DNA of 64,000 bases from Lachnospiraceae bacterium (lineage in GTDB: Bacteria; Bacillota; Clostridia; Lachnospirales; Lachnospiraceae), in contig JAFRWW010000057.1 in assembly GCA_017441585.1 (NCBI GenBank), positions 1 to 64,000 of the forward strand. The letters are read 5' to 3'. The notes below the pieces were generated by a model. That model was not told the origin of the DNA. It made no database searches and saw only the letters and a list, made by a program, of their open reading frames with translations. Shown here piece by piece: positions 15,537-23,974 of this stretch. A program made the translations under genes and the position numbers. Each line of letters begins with the position of its first letter. Position 1 is the first letter of the stretch.

Positions 15537-16331
15537 ATGAAGATAGGATTTATAGGCTGTGGCAACATGGCAAAGGCCATGATAGGCGGTATAATAAAAG
15601 GAAATGTGGCATCGCCGGAGAATGTATTCGTAAACTCCAAAACCCGTGAGTCGGTGGAGCGTTTCGTGAAGGAGTTTAAGGTTACGCCGTGTGCGGATAA
15701 TCGTGAGGTAGTAAAGAACTCCGACGTTGTGGTTTTTGCAGTAAAGCCACAGATGTATGAGGTGGTTATAAGGGAGACGGCGGATTGTTTTGACGATAAA
15801 AAGATTGCGGTTTCAATAGCTCCGGGCAAGAGCCTGGAATGGATGGGAAAGCTTTTCCCCACAGGGACAAAGATAGTAAGGGCCAATCCCAATACACCGG
15901 CTATGGTGGGCGAGGGCATCACGGCTTACTGCGCCAACAGCGCCACACTCGAGCAGGATATGGATGTGGTGCGCAGCATCTTAAACAGCTTTGGTGACAG
16001 CGTGGAGATGGGCGAGCATCAGATGGCCGGATTCATTTCCATCTGCGGCAGTTCGCCGGCTTATGTATATATGATGATAGACGCCATGGCTGACGGAGGA
16101 GTGCTGGGCGGCATACCGAAGGCTACTGCGATAAAGCTGGCAGCTCAGGCTGTGCTGGGATCTGCGAAGATGGTTCTGGAAACCGGTGAGCATCCGGATC
16201 TGTTAAAGGATCAGGTCTGCTCCCCTGCCGGTACTACTATAGAAGCAGTGAGGACGCTGGAAGGCATGGGCTTCAGAAGTGCGATCATAGAGGCGGAGAA
16301 AGCCTGCGCAGACAAGGCTTCGTCCATGTGA
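15537..16331 (+). CDS. proC: Pyrroline-5-carboxylate reductase
   Basis: A 264-residue enzyme making L-proline from 1-pyrroline-5-carboxylate with NAD(P)H, the last step of proline synthesis. The N-terminal Rossmann motif IGFIGCGNMAKAMIGG and the segments VKPQMYEVV, RANPNTPAMVGEG, and the C-terminal signature region (LLKDQVCSPAGTTIEAVRTL) are all present. ATG 15537 follows GAGG with nine bases; an upstream ATG at 15516 lacks a site. It heads a run of same-strand housekeeping genes to 21454. Confidence 0.95.
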   Translation: MKIGFIGCGNMAKAMIGGIIKGNVASPENVFVNSKTRESVERFVKEFKVTPCADNREVVKNSDVVVFAVKPQMYEVVIRETADCFDDKKIAVSIAPGKSLEWMGKLFPTGTKIVRANPNTPAMVGEGITAYCANSATLEQDMDVVRSILNSFGDSVEMGEHQMAGFISICGSSPAYVYMMIDAMADGGVLGGIPKATAIKLAAQAVLGSAKMVLETGEHPDLLKDQVCSPAGTTIEAVRTLEGMGFRSAIIEAEKACADKASSM

Positions 16332-16364
16332 TGAAGATGTGTGATGACTGATAAGTGATAGCAG

Positions 16365-17210
16365 ATGATCACAAGCATAGAGAATAAACAGCTTAAAAAT
16401 ATAAAGGCTCTTTTGGATCGCAGTTCTGCCAGGAAAAAGCAGGGACTTTTTGTGGCAGAGGGCGTCAGGATGTTTGAAGAGACGCCGGATGAGCTGATAG
16501 ACAGGATATACGTGTCTGAGAGTTTTGAAGATAAGAACCGGACGCTCTTTGAGTCAAAGGTGAAGATGCATCCCTATGAAGTGGTAGAGGACGGCATATT
16601 TAAAAGACTTTCCGATACGAATACTCCCCAGGGTGTGCTGGTGACGGTTCGCATGCCCCGGTATGATGAAGATCGTATCATACCCAAGGATCCCGGACAT
16701 ACGCCTGAATCCGTGGAAGGGGACGACCGGCAGACTGCTGCCAAAGCGCAGCATGGCACAGGTGACTATCTGGTGCTGAATAAGATCCAGGATCCCGGAA
16801 ATCTGGGTACCATGATAAGGACTGCGGAGGCAGCGGGCGTAAGGGCCGTAATCATGGATGAAGGTTGCGCTGACATCTTTAATCCAAAGGTGATCCGCTC
16901 CACCATGGGTTCCATATACAGAGTGCCGTTTCTGATCACAAAGGATCTTTTGGGACTCATGATAAAGATGAAGGGTCAGGGAGTCTCATTTATAGCCGGA
17001 GAATTAAACGGCAGCAATTTTTTTGAAGCGAAAAGACCGGAGGGACCGATAGGTATACTCATAGGCAATGAGGGTAACGGCCTGGATAAAGAGGTTATCG
17101 AAGCATCGGACATAAGGCTTCGCATACCCATGGAGGGAGAAGTATCTTCCCTCAATGCGGCGGTAAGCGCAGCTCTGTTCATGTTTTTTATGAGATATTT
17201 ATATAAATGA
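16365..17210 (+). CDS. SpoU/TrmH family RNA 2'-O-methyltransferase
   Basis: A 281-residue methyltransferase predicted to methylate a ribose 2'-OH in 23S rRNA. The N-terminal substrate-binding part (about 1-85) includes KKQGLFVAEGVRM; the SPOUT knot domain (about 125-281) has NKIQDPGNLGTMIRTAEAAG (motif 1), LIGNEGNGL (motif 2) and IPMEGEVSSLNAAVSAAL (motif 3). A charged insertion of about 30 residues (near 95-125) sits between the domains. The exact nucleotide modified cannot be read from sequence. Confidence 0.85.
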   Translation: MITSIENKQLKNIKALLDRSSARKKQGLFVAEGVRMFEETPDELIDRIYVSESFEDKNRTLFESKVKMHPYEVVEDGIFKRLSDTNTPQGVLVTVRMPRYDEDRIIPKDPGHTPESVEGDDRQTAAKAQHGTGDYLVLNKIQDPGNLGTMIRTAEAAGVRAVIMDEGCADIFNPKVIRSTMGSIYRVPFLITKDLLGLMIKMKGQGVSFIAGELNGSNFFEAKRPEGPIGILIGNEGNGLDKEVIEASDIRLRIPMEGEVSSLNAAVSAALFMFFMRYLYK

Positions 17211-17266
17211 AGCGAAGAATCTTTTGATTCTTTGAAATATATGTCATATTTAAAAGGAGGTTTATT

Positions 17267-18181
17267 ATGCCCGGATTAATAATGTTTTTGTTGATAGTAG
17301 TCATCTTCATTTTGGCTGCATGTATAAAGATCGTACCCCAGGCTCATGCCTATGTCGTCGAGCGTTTCGGTATGTATGTAGCTACGTTGAATGCGGGAAT
17401 CAATTTCATCATCCCCATCATCGACAGAGTGGCAAGACGTGTATCCCTTAAGGAACAGGTGGTGGATTTTGCTCCCCAGCCCGTTATCACAAAGGATAAC
17501 GTAACCATGAGGATAGACACCATCGTGTTCTTCCAGATAATCGACCCTAAGCTCTATACCTACGGCGTGGAGAATCCTCTGATGGCTATCGAGAATCTGA
17601 CGGCCACTACACTTAGAAATATCATCGGTGATATGGAGCTGGATCAGACTCTTACATCCAGAGAGACCATCAACTCACAGATGAGGGCCCAGCTCGATAC
17701 AGCTACGGATCCCTGGGGTATCAGGATAAACAGAGTGGAGCTTAAGAATATCATTCCTCCCGCACCTATCCAGGAGGCAATGGAGAAGCAGATGAAGGCG
17801 GAGCGTGAAAGACGTGAGGCCATCCTTCGTGCAGAGGGTGAAAAGAAATCCACCATCCTTGTGGCAGAGGGTAAAAAGGAATCCGCCATCCTTGATGCAC
17901 AGGCAGAAAAAGAGGCAGCCATCCTTCATGCAGAGGCTCAGAAGGAGCGCATGATCAGAGAGGCGGAAGGTAAGGCTGAGGCTATCTTAAGAGTACAGCA
18001 GGCTACCGCTGACGGTATCAGGATGATAAGGGAAGCAGGTGCGGACGAGGCAGTTCTGCAGTTGAAGAGTCTTGAGGCATTTGAAAAGGCAGCCAACGGA
18101 CAGGCTACAAAGATCATCATCCCTTCGGATATCCAGGGGATCGCAGGGCTTGCCACTTCGGTTAAAGAGGTATTGAAGTAA
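17267..18181 (+). CDS. SPFH/stomatin-like membrane protein
   Basis: A 304-residue protein with an N-terminal membrane anchor (about 3-22), an SPFH/band-7 domain (about 25-190, including [14 protein letters not shown] and [17 protein letters not shown]), then a long Ala/Glu/Lys coiled coil in which the pattern A-E-G-K-K repeats, and a C-terminal assembly segment. Such proteins form oligomeric membrane microdomains and are often linked to FtsH or NfeD-type proteases; no NfeD gene is adjacent. AAAGGAGG precedes the ATG. Its stop TAA shares a base with the argF ATG. Confidence 0.88.
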   Translation: MPGLIMFLLIVVIFILAACIKIVPQAHAYVVERFGMYVATLNAGINFIIPIIDRVARRVSLKEQVVDFAPQPVITKDNVTMRIDTIVFFQIIDPKLYTYGVENPLMAIENLTATTLRNIIGDMELDQTLTSRETINSQMRAQLDTATDPWGIRINRVELKNIIPPAPIQEAMEKQMKAERERREAILRAEGEKKSTILVAEGKKESAILDAQAEKEAAILHAEAQKERMIREAEGKAEAILRVQQATADGIRMIREAGADEAVLQLKSLEAFEKAANGQATKIIIPSDIQGIAGLATSVKEVLK

Positions 18182-19191
18182 TGGATTTAAAAGGCAGACA
18201 TTTTTTGACATTAAAGGATTTTACCGCTGAGGAGATAAACTATCTCCTCGACCTGGCAGCCGCTCTTAAGGCTGCCAAGAAGGCCGGTAAAAATATGACG
18301 TCTTTCCTGGCCGGCAAAAACGTGGCTCTCATTTTTGAGAAGACCAGTACCAGAACCCGGTGTTCTTTTGAGGTGGCGGCTCATGACCTGGGCATGGGAA
18401 CCACATATCTGGATCCCAAGAGTTCACAGATCGGCAAAAAGGAAAGCATATCGGATACGGCAAACGTCCTGGGACGTATGTTTGACGGCATCGAGTACAG
18501 AGGCTACGGTCAGGAAATCGTGGAGGAACTGGCCGATAATGCCGGCGTGCCTGTGTGGAACGGCCTGACTAATGAGTACCATCCCACTCAGATGCTGGCG
18601 GACATGCTGACAGCCAGAGAGTATTTCGGCGATGTGAAGGGACTCAAGCTGGCATACATGGGTGATGCCCGTTATAACATGGGTAATTCTCTCATGATCG
18701 TATGCGCCAAGCTGGGACTTCATTTTGTGGCCTGCGCTCCCAGGAAGTATTTCCCCGATGCAGCTCTGGTAGCTCAGTGTGAAGAGTGGGCCAAAGAAAG
18801 CGGCGGCAGTATCACTCTCACCGAGGATGCCTCAGGAGGAACAAAGGGCGCACACATAGTCTATACGGACGTCTGGGTTTCCATGGGAGAGCCGGACGAG
18901 GTGTGGACCGAGAGGATAAATGATCTGACGCCCTATAAGGTGACCATGGATATCATGAAGGGCGCAGCTGAAAATGCCATATTTATGCATTGCCTTCCCG
19001 CATTTCATGATAAGAAGACCGAGATCGGAAAAGAGATGGGAGATAAGTTCGGCTTCGAGGATATGGAGGTGACGGATGAAGTGTTCCAAAAGTATGCAGA
19101 CCCTGTCTTTGATGAGGCGGAGAACCGTATGCATACCATCAAGGCAGTGATGGCGGCTACCTTAGGTATCACGCTGGAGGATGTCCGGTAA
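18181..19191 (+). CDS. argF: Ornithine carbamoyltransferase
   Basis: A 336-residue enzyme that forms citrulline from ornithine and carbamoyl phosphate. The carbamoyl-phosphate motif [12 protein letters not shown], the HPTQ segment, the ornithine-binding region DVWVSMGEP and [10 protein letters not shown] are all present, and the length is typical. It could serve biosynthesis (ArgF) or catabolism (ArcB); no arginine deiminase or carbamate kinase gene is adjacent, so ArgF is preferred. The ATG abuts the end of the SPFH gene. Confidence 0.93.
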   Translation: MDLKGRHFLTLKDFTAEEINYLLDLAAALKAAKKAGKNMTSFLAGKNVALIFEKTSTRTRCSFEVAAHDLGMGTTYLDPKSSQIGKKESISDTANVLGRMFDGIEYRGYGQEIVEELADNAGVPVWNGLTNEYHPTQMLADMLTAREYFGDVKGLKLAYMGDARYNMGNSLMIVCAKLGLHFVACAPRKYFPDAALVAQCEEWAKESGGSITLTEDASGGTKGAHIVYTDVWVSMGEPDEVWTERINDLTPYKVTMDIMKGAAENAIFMHCLPAFHDKKTEIGKEMGDKFGFEDMEVTDEVFQKYADPVFDEAENRMHTIKAVMAATLGITLEDVR

Positions 19192-19257
19192 CATAAGATC
19201 TCGGCATGTCCTGGCAATTACATATGACAGATTATGGATCCGGATCACCGGAGAATT

Positions 19258-20106
19258 ATGTACGTAAAAATGATCAGTATGGAAACTAAGACGGATGCAC
19301 TTAGTGAAAAGATGATGAAAAGTCTGCTGCGGACAGAGCGTATCGGCAGCAGGCTTTTTTGTCTGTCACAGGTGGATTCCACAAATGAAGAATTAAAGAG
19401 AAGATTTATAACTGATGAGGATCTGCCGGAGGGAACGGTAGCCATCACCTCCGATCAGGTAGCCGGAAAAGGCCGGAGAGGGCGTGGCTGGGTGACGCCT
19501 CCGGGAGTCAATATCGCCATGAGTATATTCCTGCGACCAAAGATCGATCCATCGGCGGCTTCCATGCTCACCATCGTGGCGGCGCTGGCAGTGTGCAGGA
19601 CCTGTATGGATATGACGGGACTTTCATGCCGGATAAAATGGCCCAATGACGTGGTGGTGGAAGGAAAAAAGGTGTGCGGGATCCTCACGGAGATGTCGGT
19701 AAAGACGTTAAACTCCACCATAGAATATGTGATAGTGGGTATAGGAGTGAATGTAAATACCCTGTCATTTCCCCCGGAGCTTTCTGATAAGGCCACTTCG
19801 CTGAAAATAGCCTGCGGACACGGTTTTGATCTTAACGAACCGGCTGTGGGCATACTTACGCATTTTGAAAAGCTGTATGATGAATTCTTAAAATGCGAGG
19901 ACCTGGGTTTTATGACAGAGGAGTATAATACACTTCTGGTGAGCCGGGAAAAGGCTGTCAGGGTGCTGGACCCCAAGGGTGAGTATGAAGGCGTATCCCT
20001 CGGGATAAATGATAAAGGCGAGCTGCTGGTCAGAACGGGAGATGGCAGTATAAGAAATGTGTACGCAGGTGAAGTCTCTGTGAGAGGGATTTACGGATAT
20101 GTGTGA
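19258..20106 (+). CDS. birA: Biotin-protein ligase, monofunctional (no HTH)
   Basis: About 282 residues. The catalytic domain has VDSTNEELKRR, the biotin/AMP loop GKGRRGRGWVTPPG, KWPNDVVVEGKKVCGIL and VGIGVNVN, and the small C-terminal SH3-like domain follows (about 235-282). There is no N-terminal winged helix, so this enzyme attaches biotin to carrier proteins but should not bind DNA. Start 19258 has GGAG close upstream; ATG 19270 or 19279 are alternatives. A second, HTH-bearing BirA homologue lies at 58260, suggesting split roles. Confidence 0.9.
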   Translation: MYVKMISMETKTDALSEKMMKSLLRTERIGSRLFCLSQVDSTNEELKRRFITDEDLPEGTVAITSDQVAGKGRRGRGWVTPPGVNIAMSIFLRPKIDPSAASMLTIVAALAVCRTCMDMTGLSCRIKWPNDVVVEGKKVCGILTEMSVKTLNSTIEYVIVGIGVNVNTLSFPPELSDKATSLKIACGHGFDLNEPAVGILTHFEKLYDEFLKCEDLGFMTEEYNTLLVSREKAVRVLDPKGEYEGVSLGINDKGELLVRTGDGSIRNVYAGEVSVRGIYGYV

Positions 20107-20180
20107 TAAAAAAATGTAATTTATATTAAGTGTCGGATTTTAGCTAATGATGTATGTAAAGCACTAAGGAGTTAAAAAGT

Positions 20181-20504
20181 ATGACTGATAATAATGACCG
20201 CACATTATGCGCAGCAAATTCATATGAGCAGAAGTATTATTTCAATCCCCGGTTTTCCAACATACCGGAGGATATCCAAAAGGAACTGCATGTGCTCTGC
20301 GTTCTTTTTACCGAGGATGTGGGTGGCGTGATACAGTTTGTCTATGCCGAGGACGGGACGCTTATGATAGAGACTTCGGCGGCGGATAATGATTATCTGT
20401 ATGATGAGATCGAAGCCGGGATCCTGGTGGGACAGATACAGAAGAAGCGCCGGGAACTGCTGGAGCAGTTGGAGAAATATTATAAGGTAATGTTTTTATG
20501 CTGA
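20181..20504 (+). CDS. DUF6145 family protein
   Basis: A 107-residue conserved protein. [16 protein letters not shown] and [18 protein letters not shown] are characteristic of the DUF6145 family, which I know only as a hypothetical family of Clostridia. No signal peptide or TM. AAGGAG precedes the ATG. It overlaps the dihydrouridine synthase gene by seven bases, a conserved-looking arrangement that suggests an RNA-related role, but this is inference. Confidence 0.75.
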   Translation: MTDNNDRTLCAANSYEQKYYFNPRFSNIPEDIQKELHVLCVLFTEDVGGVIQFVYAEDGTLMIETSAADNDYLYDEIEAGILVGQIQKKRRELLEQLEKYYKVMFLC

Positions 20505-21454
20505 AAATAGGAAACACGCAATTAAAGAATCCATTCATACTCTCTCCCATGGCGGGAGTATGCGATATGCCGTACCGACTGCTGTGCTCACAGATGGGTG
20601 CGGCTCTTTGCTGTATGGAAATGGTGAGCGCAAAGGCGGTGCTCTATAAGAATAAGAATTCCGATATGCTGATGGAGATACATCACGATGAGGGACCCGT
20701 GTCCCTTCAGCTTTTCGGAAAAGAGCCTGAGATCATGGCTGAGATAGCAAAAAAGATAGAGGAGCGCCCTTTTGCCATTCTGGATATAAACATGGGATGT
20801 CCCGTGCCCAAGGTGGTAAATAACGGTGAGGGAAGCGCCCTGATGAAGGATCTTCTCCTGGCCGGAAGGATAATCGAAGCAGTGGCAAAGGCGATAGAAA
20901 AACCTGTGACCGTAAAGATCAGAAAGGGTTTTGATGATGAGCATGTGAACGCGGTGGAGCTGGCCTGCATCGCCCAGGAATCGGGAGCCGCTGCCGTGAC
21001 TGTACATGGCAGGACCAGGGAACAGTATTATGAAGGAAAAGCCGACTGGGATATAATCGCTGCGGTGAAAGACGCTGTGAGTATTCCGGTGATCGGAAAC
21101 GGAGATATATTTAACCCCGAGGATGCAAAGGCTATGATGGATGAGACGGGGTGCGACGGAGTAGCCATAGGCCGTGCAGCCAGGGGAAATCCCTTTATTT
21201 TTAAAGATATGGTCGATTATTATGAAAAGGGCTCATATGAGGGTAAGCCGGAGCTTAAGGAATTGTCAAAACTCATCAAAAGACATGTGCTCATGGAAGT
21301 GGATCACAAGGGTGAATACACAGCCATACGCGAGATGAGAAAACACATCGCCTGGTATACCACGGGCTATCCCGGATCTGCCGCCATCCGCCGCAGGGTT
21401 AACGAGATCGAGAGCCTTGAGGAGATGGAAGAGTTTCTGGATGGATTAAAGTGA
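20498..21454 (+). CDS. dusB: tRNA-dihydrouridine synthase
   Basis: A 318-residue flavoenzyme reducing uridine to dihydrouridine in the tRNA D-loop. The FMN-barrel motifs are [12 protein letters not shown], the active-site Cys in [40 protein letters not shown] and GNGDIF, with [14 protein letters not shown] for phosphate binding. A C-terminal helical domain follows from about 245. The start overlaps the DUF6145 gene. The DusB assignment rests on general similarity among Firmicutes. Confidence 0.9.
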   Translation: MLKIGNTQLKNPFILSPMAGVCDMPYRLLCSQMGAALCCMEMVSAKAVLYKNKNSDMLMEIHHDEGPVSLQLFGKEPEIMAEIAKKIEERPFAILDINMGCPVPKVVNNGEGSALMKDLLLAGRIIEAVAKAIEKPVTVKIRKGFDDEHVNAVELACIAQESGAAAVTVHGRTREQYYEGKADWDIIAAVKDAVSIPVIGNGDIFNPEDAKAMMDETGCDGVAIGRAARGNPFIFKDMVDYYEKGSYEGKPELKELSKLIKRHVLMEVDHKGEYTAIREMRKHIAWYTTGYPGSAAIRRRVNEIESLEEMEEFLDGLK

Positions 21455-21536
21455 GAAATATCTACTCCTATAATGTCATTTTGAATGGAAATGTATAAAT
21501 TGCCTATTTTATCATCAAGTGGGAAGTTTTAGTTAA

Positions 21537-22874
21537 TTATGTCAGGGGAAGCATGACTTCCGAGTAGAACTCTCCGTCCTCGTGGGAGAAGCGGGCGATG
21601 CCGCCGTAGCCTGCGGCGGAAACCTGTATGGATTGCAGACCTATGCCGCTTCCGTTTCTGTGGGTGGAGAGGTAAATCCCGTTCTTTATCTTAAGAGGCC
21701 TGCCGAAGGAATTCGTGCAGGCTATGTATATGGCAGAATCTTCTTCATATCTTATGGTCAGATCGATGAAGCGCCTTTTTTCCTCTGTTTCGGTACAGGC
21801 GATAATGGCGTTTTCCAGAATGTTCCCGATTATGTTGCAGGCGTCTATATCCGAGATCGTCGACGTAGTGGGAAAAGATACATTCCAGTTAAGTTTTATA
21901 TTGTACTTTGTGGAATCATCGGCGTAGTAATTCAGGATGGAATTCACTGCCGTATTTTTTGTGTATGAGACATAGCTGTTATCCGGCATGGTCTTTATAT
22001 AGTTGTCCAGATATTCGCGCAGGGCATCGATATCACCGTCGTGGGCCATTTTGTCCAGAGTATGGAGGGTGTGCTTGAAATCGTGGCGCTGCCGTGCTGT
22101 GCTCTCGATGAAGCGCTGCTGTACCTGATAGCGTGACTCCTGGATCTCCAGCATGTGATTTCTCTTTATGGTCTTTTCATAATCCATTATTCCCTGAATT
22201 ATCAGATAAAATATGATGCACTGCAAAAGCAGCAGCAGGCAGAAGATGGTGATGGCTGTCCAGAAGGCAATCATGACCTTATTGGTATGGAGGGTCTCAT
22301 ATTTTCTGGGTGCGATGATCAGGTTAAAGGAAAGGATTATCGCATTGATAAAGAAAAAGGTGAACCATACCTTCTGGTTGAAGAAATAATCTATCAGATA
22401 GCCTCCGCATTTGATCACAGGGTAGGCTATCACTATGGCTATGCAGATGCTGAGCACCAGCTGGAAGACGGCGGCCTTCATGCTGAAATGATACAGGTCC
22501 GAGGACGGATTGATGATGGCGTCAAAGCCGTTGGACATATTTGAGACCAGACTCATGACCGTACATGAAAAAGTAAAGATCGTCAGGCTCTTATAAAAAG
22601 GAACAGTCAGGCTCTTATGATAGATGATGAAAGAGAGTATCAAAAGAGGAGCCAGAAGAAAATTATAATCCGGCGAAAAGTGGGACTCTAAAAATCCTAT
22701 CAGTAGAATGCAGAAGATAAGAAAGATGATCAGCGTTACAACAGTCTTTTTCAATGAGCTTTTAAGCTGGTTCGTCATGGGAAAAAGAGCTATGGCTGCC
22801 GCGGGAAAGAAGATGCTCCAGGATATTACGGAATTTATAAACCTGGGGAGCGTTTCAGCTGTTGTCTCTGTCAT
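21537..22874 (-). CDS. AgrC/ComD-type sensor histidine kinase
   Basis: A 445-residue kinase with six or seven N-terminal membrane helices (about 12-235), as in peptide-pheromone receptors. A coiled linker leads to the phosphoacceptor region ARQRHDFKHTLHTL near residue 264, and the GHKL ATPase domain has NIIGNILENAIIAC and GSGIGLQSIQ. It overlaps the LytTR regulator gene by 20 bases. No agrB protease or agrD pheromone precursor is present in the window, so the ligand must come from elsewhere or be non-peptidic. Confidence 0.88.
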   Translation of the reverse strand: MTETTAETLPRFINSVISWSIFFPAAAIALFPMTNQLKSSLKKTVVTLIIFLIFCILLIGFLESHFSPDYNFLLAPLLILSFIIYHKSLTVPFYKSLTIFTFSCTVMSLVSNMSNGFDAIINPSSDLYHFSMKAAVFQLVLSICIAIVIAYPVIKCGGYLIDYFFNQKVWFTFFFINAIILSFNLIIAPRKYETLHTNKVMIAFWTAITIFCLLLLLQCIIFYLIIQGIMDYEKTIKRNHMLEIQESRYQVQQRFIESTARQRHDFKHTLHTLDKMAHDGDIDALREYLDNYIKTMPDNSYVSYTKNTAVNSILNYYADDSTKYNIKLNWNVSFPTTSTISDIDACNIIGNILENAIIACTETEEKRRFIDLTIRYEEDSAIYIACTNSFGRPLKIKNGIYLSTHRNGSGIGLQSIQVSAAGYGGIARFSHEDGEFYSEVMLPLT

Positions 22875-23622
22875 TTGCGGTTCTCCTTTGTTTCTGTTCT
22901 CTGCGCAGGCTGTCCAGCTTATAGTTCTGCCAGATGTCCTTTAACTTTTTGGCGTTGCGCACGTTTATGGGAAGGATCATGCCGCCCTGGACCGTGCAGT
23001 TTTGTCCGTTTATGGAGTTTATCCGGTCCATGTTGACCATGACTCCGCGCAACATCTCTATAAAACGGTTATCCTTATTAAGGCTTTTACATATGGTGGA
23101 ATAGGATGTACGCGGGCTATAGGTAGTGTGGGATACATCGGTTATCTCCGTGTTGTGTCCTGAAGCCCTGATCACACAGATATCGCTGAAGGGTATGCTG
23201 ATGTCTTTTTTGTTAAAGGAAAAGATCAGATGGGGCTCGTTGGAAAGCTCGGTGTGACGCATCAGGATGTCGTCCATGACCTTGTATATCCTTTCAACGG
23301 TGGCCGGTTTTTCTATGTAATCGAACACGTGAAGTGAAAAAGCCTTGCTCATGTGCTCAGTACTGGTGGTCAGAAAAATGAGCAGGGTGTGATTGTCCGC
23401 TTTAAGGATCTGTTCGGCTGCCTCTACGCCCGTCATCTCATCCATGTAAATGTCCATAAAGACTGCTGTATAGGCGTAGGGCCTAAAGGACGCCAGCATA
23501 TCTTCGGCACAGGAGAATACATGGATCTTAAGATCCAGCTTGTTTTGTGCGGAGTAATCCGTGAGGATTCTGGCAAGCCGCTCTCTTTCTTCAAATAAAT
23601 CATCTATGATCGCTACGTTCAT
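22855..23622 (-). CDS. LytTR (AgrA-type) response regulator
   Basis: A 255-residue regulator. The receiver domain (about 1-120) has AIIDDLFEERERL, the phosphorylated Asp in VFMDIYMDE, FLTTSTEH and the Lys in DYIEKPATVERI. The LytTR DNA-binding domain (about 140-240) includes ISIPFSDICVIRASGHNTEI and FIEMLRGVMVNMDRINSING. LytTR regulators bind pairs of direct repeats upstream of -35 boxes. Such a repeat lies at 23765-23800, next to the promoter of the giant gene on the other strand. A palindrome, ATACTT-TAT-AAGTAT (23641-23655), lies in its own upstream region. Confidence 0.88.
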   Translation of the reverse strand: MNVAIIDDLFEERERLARILTDYSAQNKLDLKIHVFSCAEDMLASFRPYAYTAVFMDIYMDEMTGVEAAEQILKADNHTLLIFLTTSTEHMSKAFSLHVFDYIEKPATVERIYKVMDDILMRHTELSNEPHLIFSFNKKDISIPFSDICVIRASGHNTEITDVSHTTYSPRTSYSTICKSLNKDNRFIEMLRGVMVNMDRINSINGQNCTVQGGMILPINVRNAKKLKDIWQNYKLDSLRREQKQRRTANDRDNS

Positions 23623-23680
23623 TTGCTTTTTCTGAGGTTTATACTTTATAAGTATGCGGATTATATTATATAGCTTGCTC

Positions 23681-23714
23681 TTTCAAGATTCTTCACCTGC
23701 GGTTCAGAATGACA
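23681..23714 (-). repeat. Dispersed GTCATTCTGA...GAAGAATC element, copy in the AgrA upstream region
   Basis: On the minus strand the sequence starts TGTCATTCTGAACC and ends GAAGAATCTTGAAA. It is a near-palindromic element found also at 31824, 39005, 48219 and 51764, with partial forms at 17209, 23919 and 38984. Confidence 0.65.
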
Positions 23715-23764
23715 TCACCTATTGATTATACAGATAAATGATCAAAATATCCATAAAAAAGGCA

Positions 23765-23839
23765 TGCGACTCGTGCCAAAAACGTGCGACTCGTGCCAAA
23801 TTTATTGATTTTGATCGGATTTGTGATATGGTGTAATAT
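23765..23839 (+). promoter_or_regulatory. Direct repeat plus promoter of the first giant secreted protein
   Basis: TGCGACTCGTGCCAAA occurs twice, at 23765-23780 and 23785-23800, a 20-bp period (about two helical turns). Ten bases later come TTGATC (23811-23816), a 17-bp spacer and TAATAT (23834-23839). The arrangement is that of an activator acting from a tandem site upstream of a weak -35. The adjacent LytTR regulator is the obvious candidate. Confidence 0.6.
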
Positions 23840-23974
23840 TAGATGAACCATTTTTTTATTAAATTCGTAGTGGCTATTATGAGATGAATTTAATGGTTAT
23901 TCTGAGTTTTATTCAGTTGTCATTCTGAGCATAGTTTACGCATAGTCATGATCTAAAACGAAAAGGCAGGTTTT

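Noticed and set aside
21537..23974. An agrB/agrD pheromone locus next to the AgrC/AgrA pair
   Set aside because: No AgrB-like protease or short precursor peptide was seen in the neighbouring sequence on either strand.
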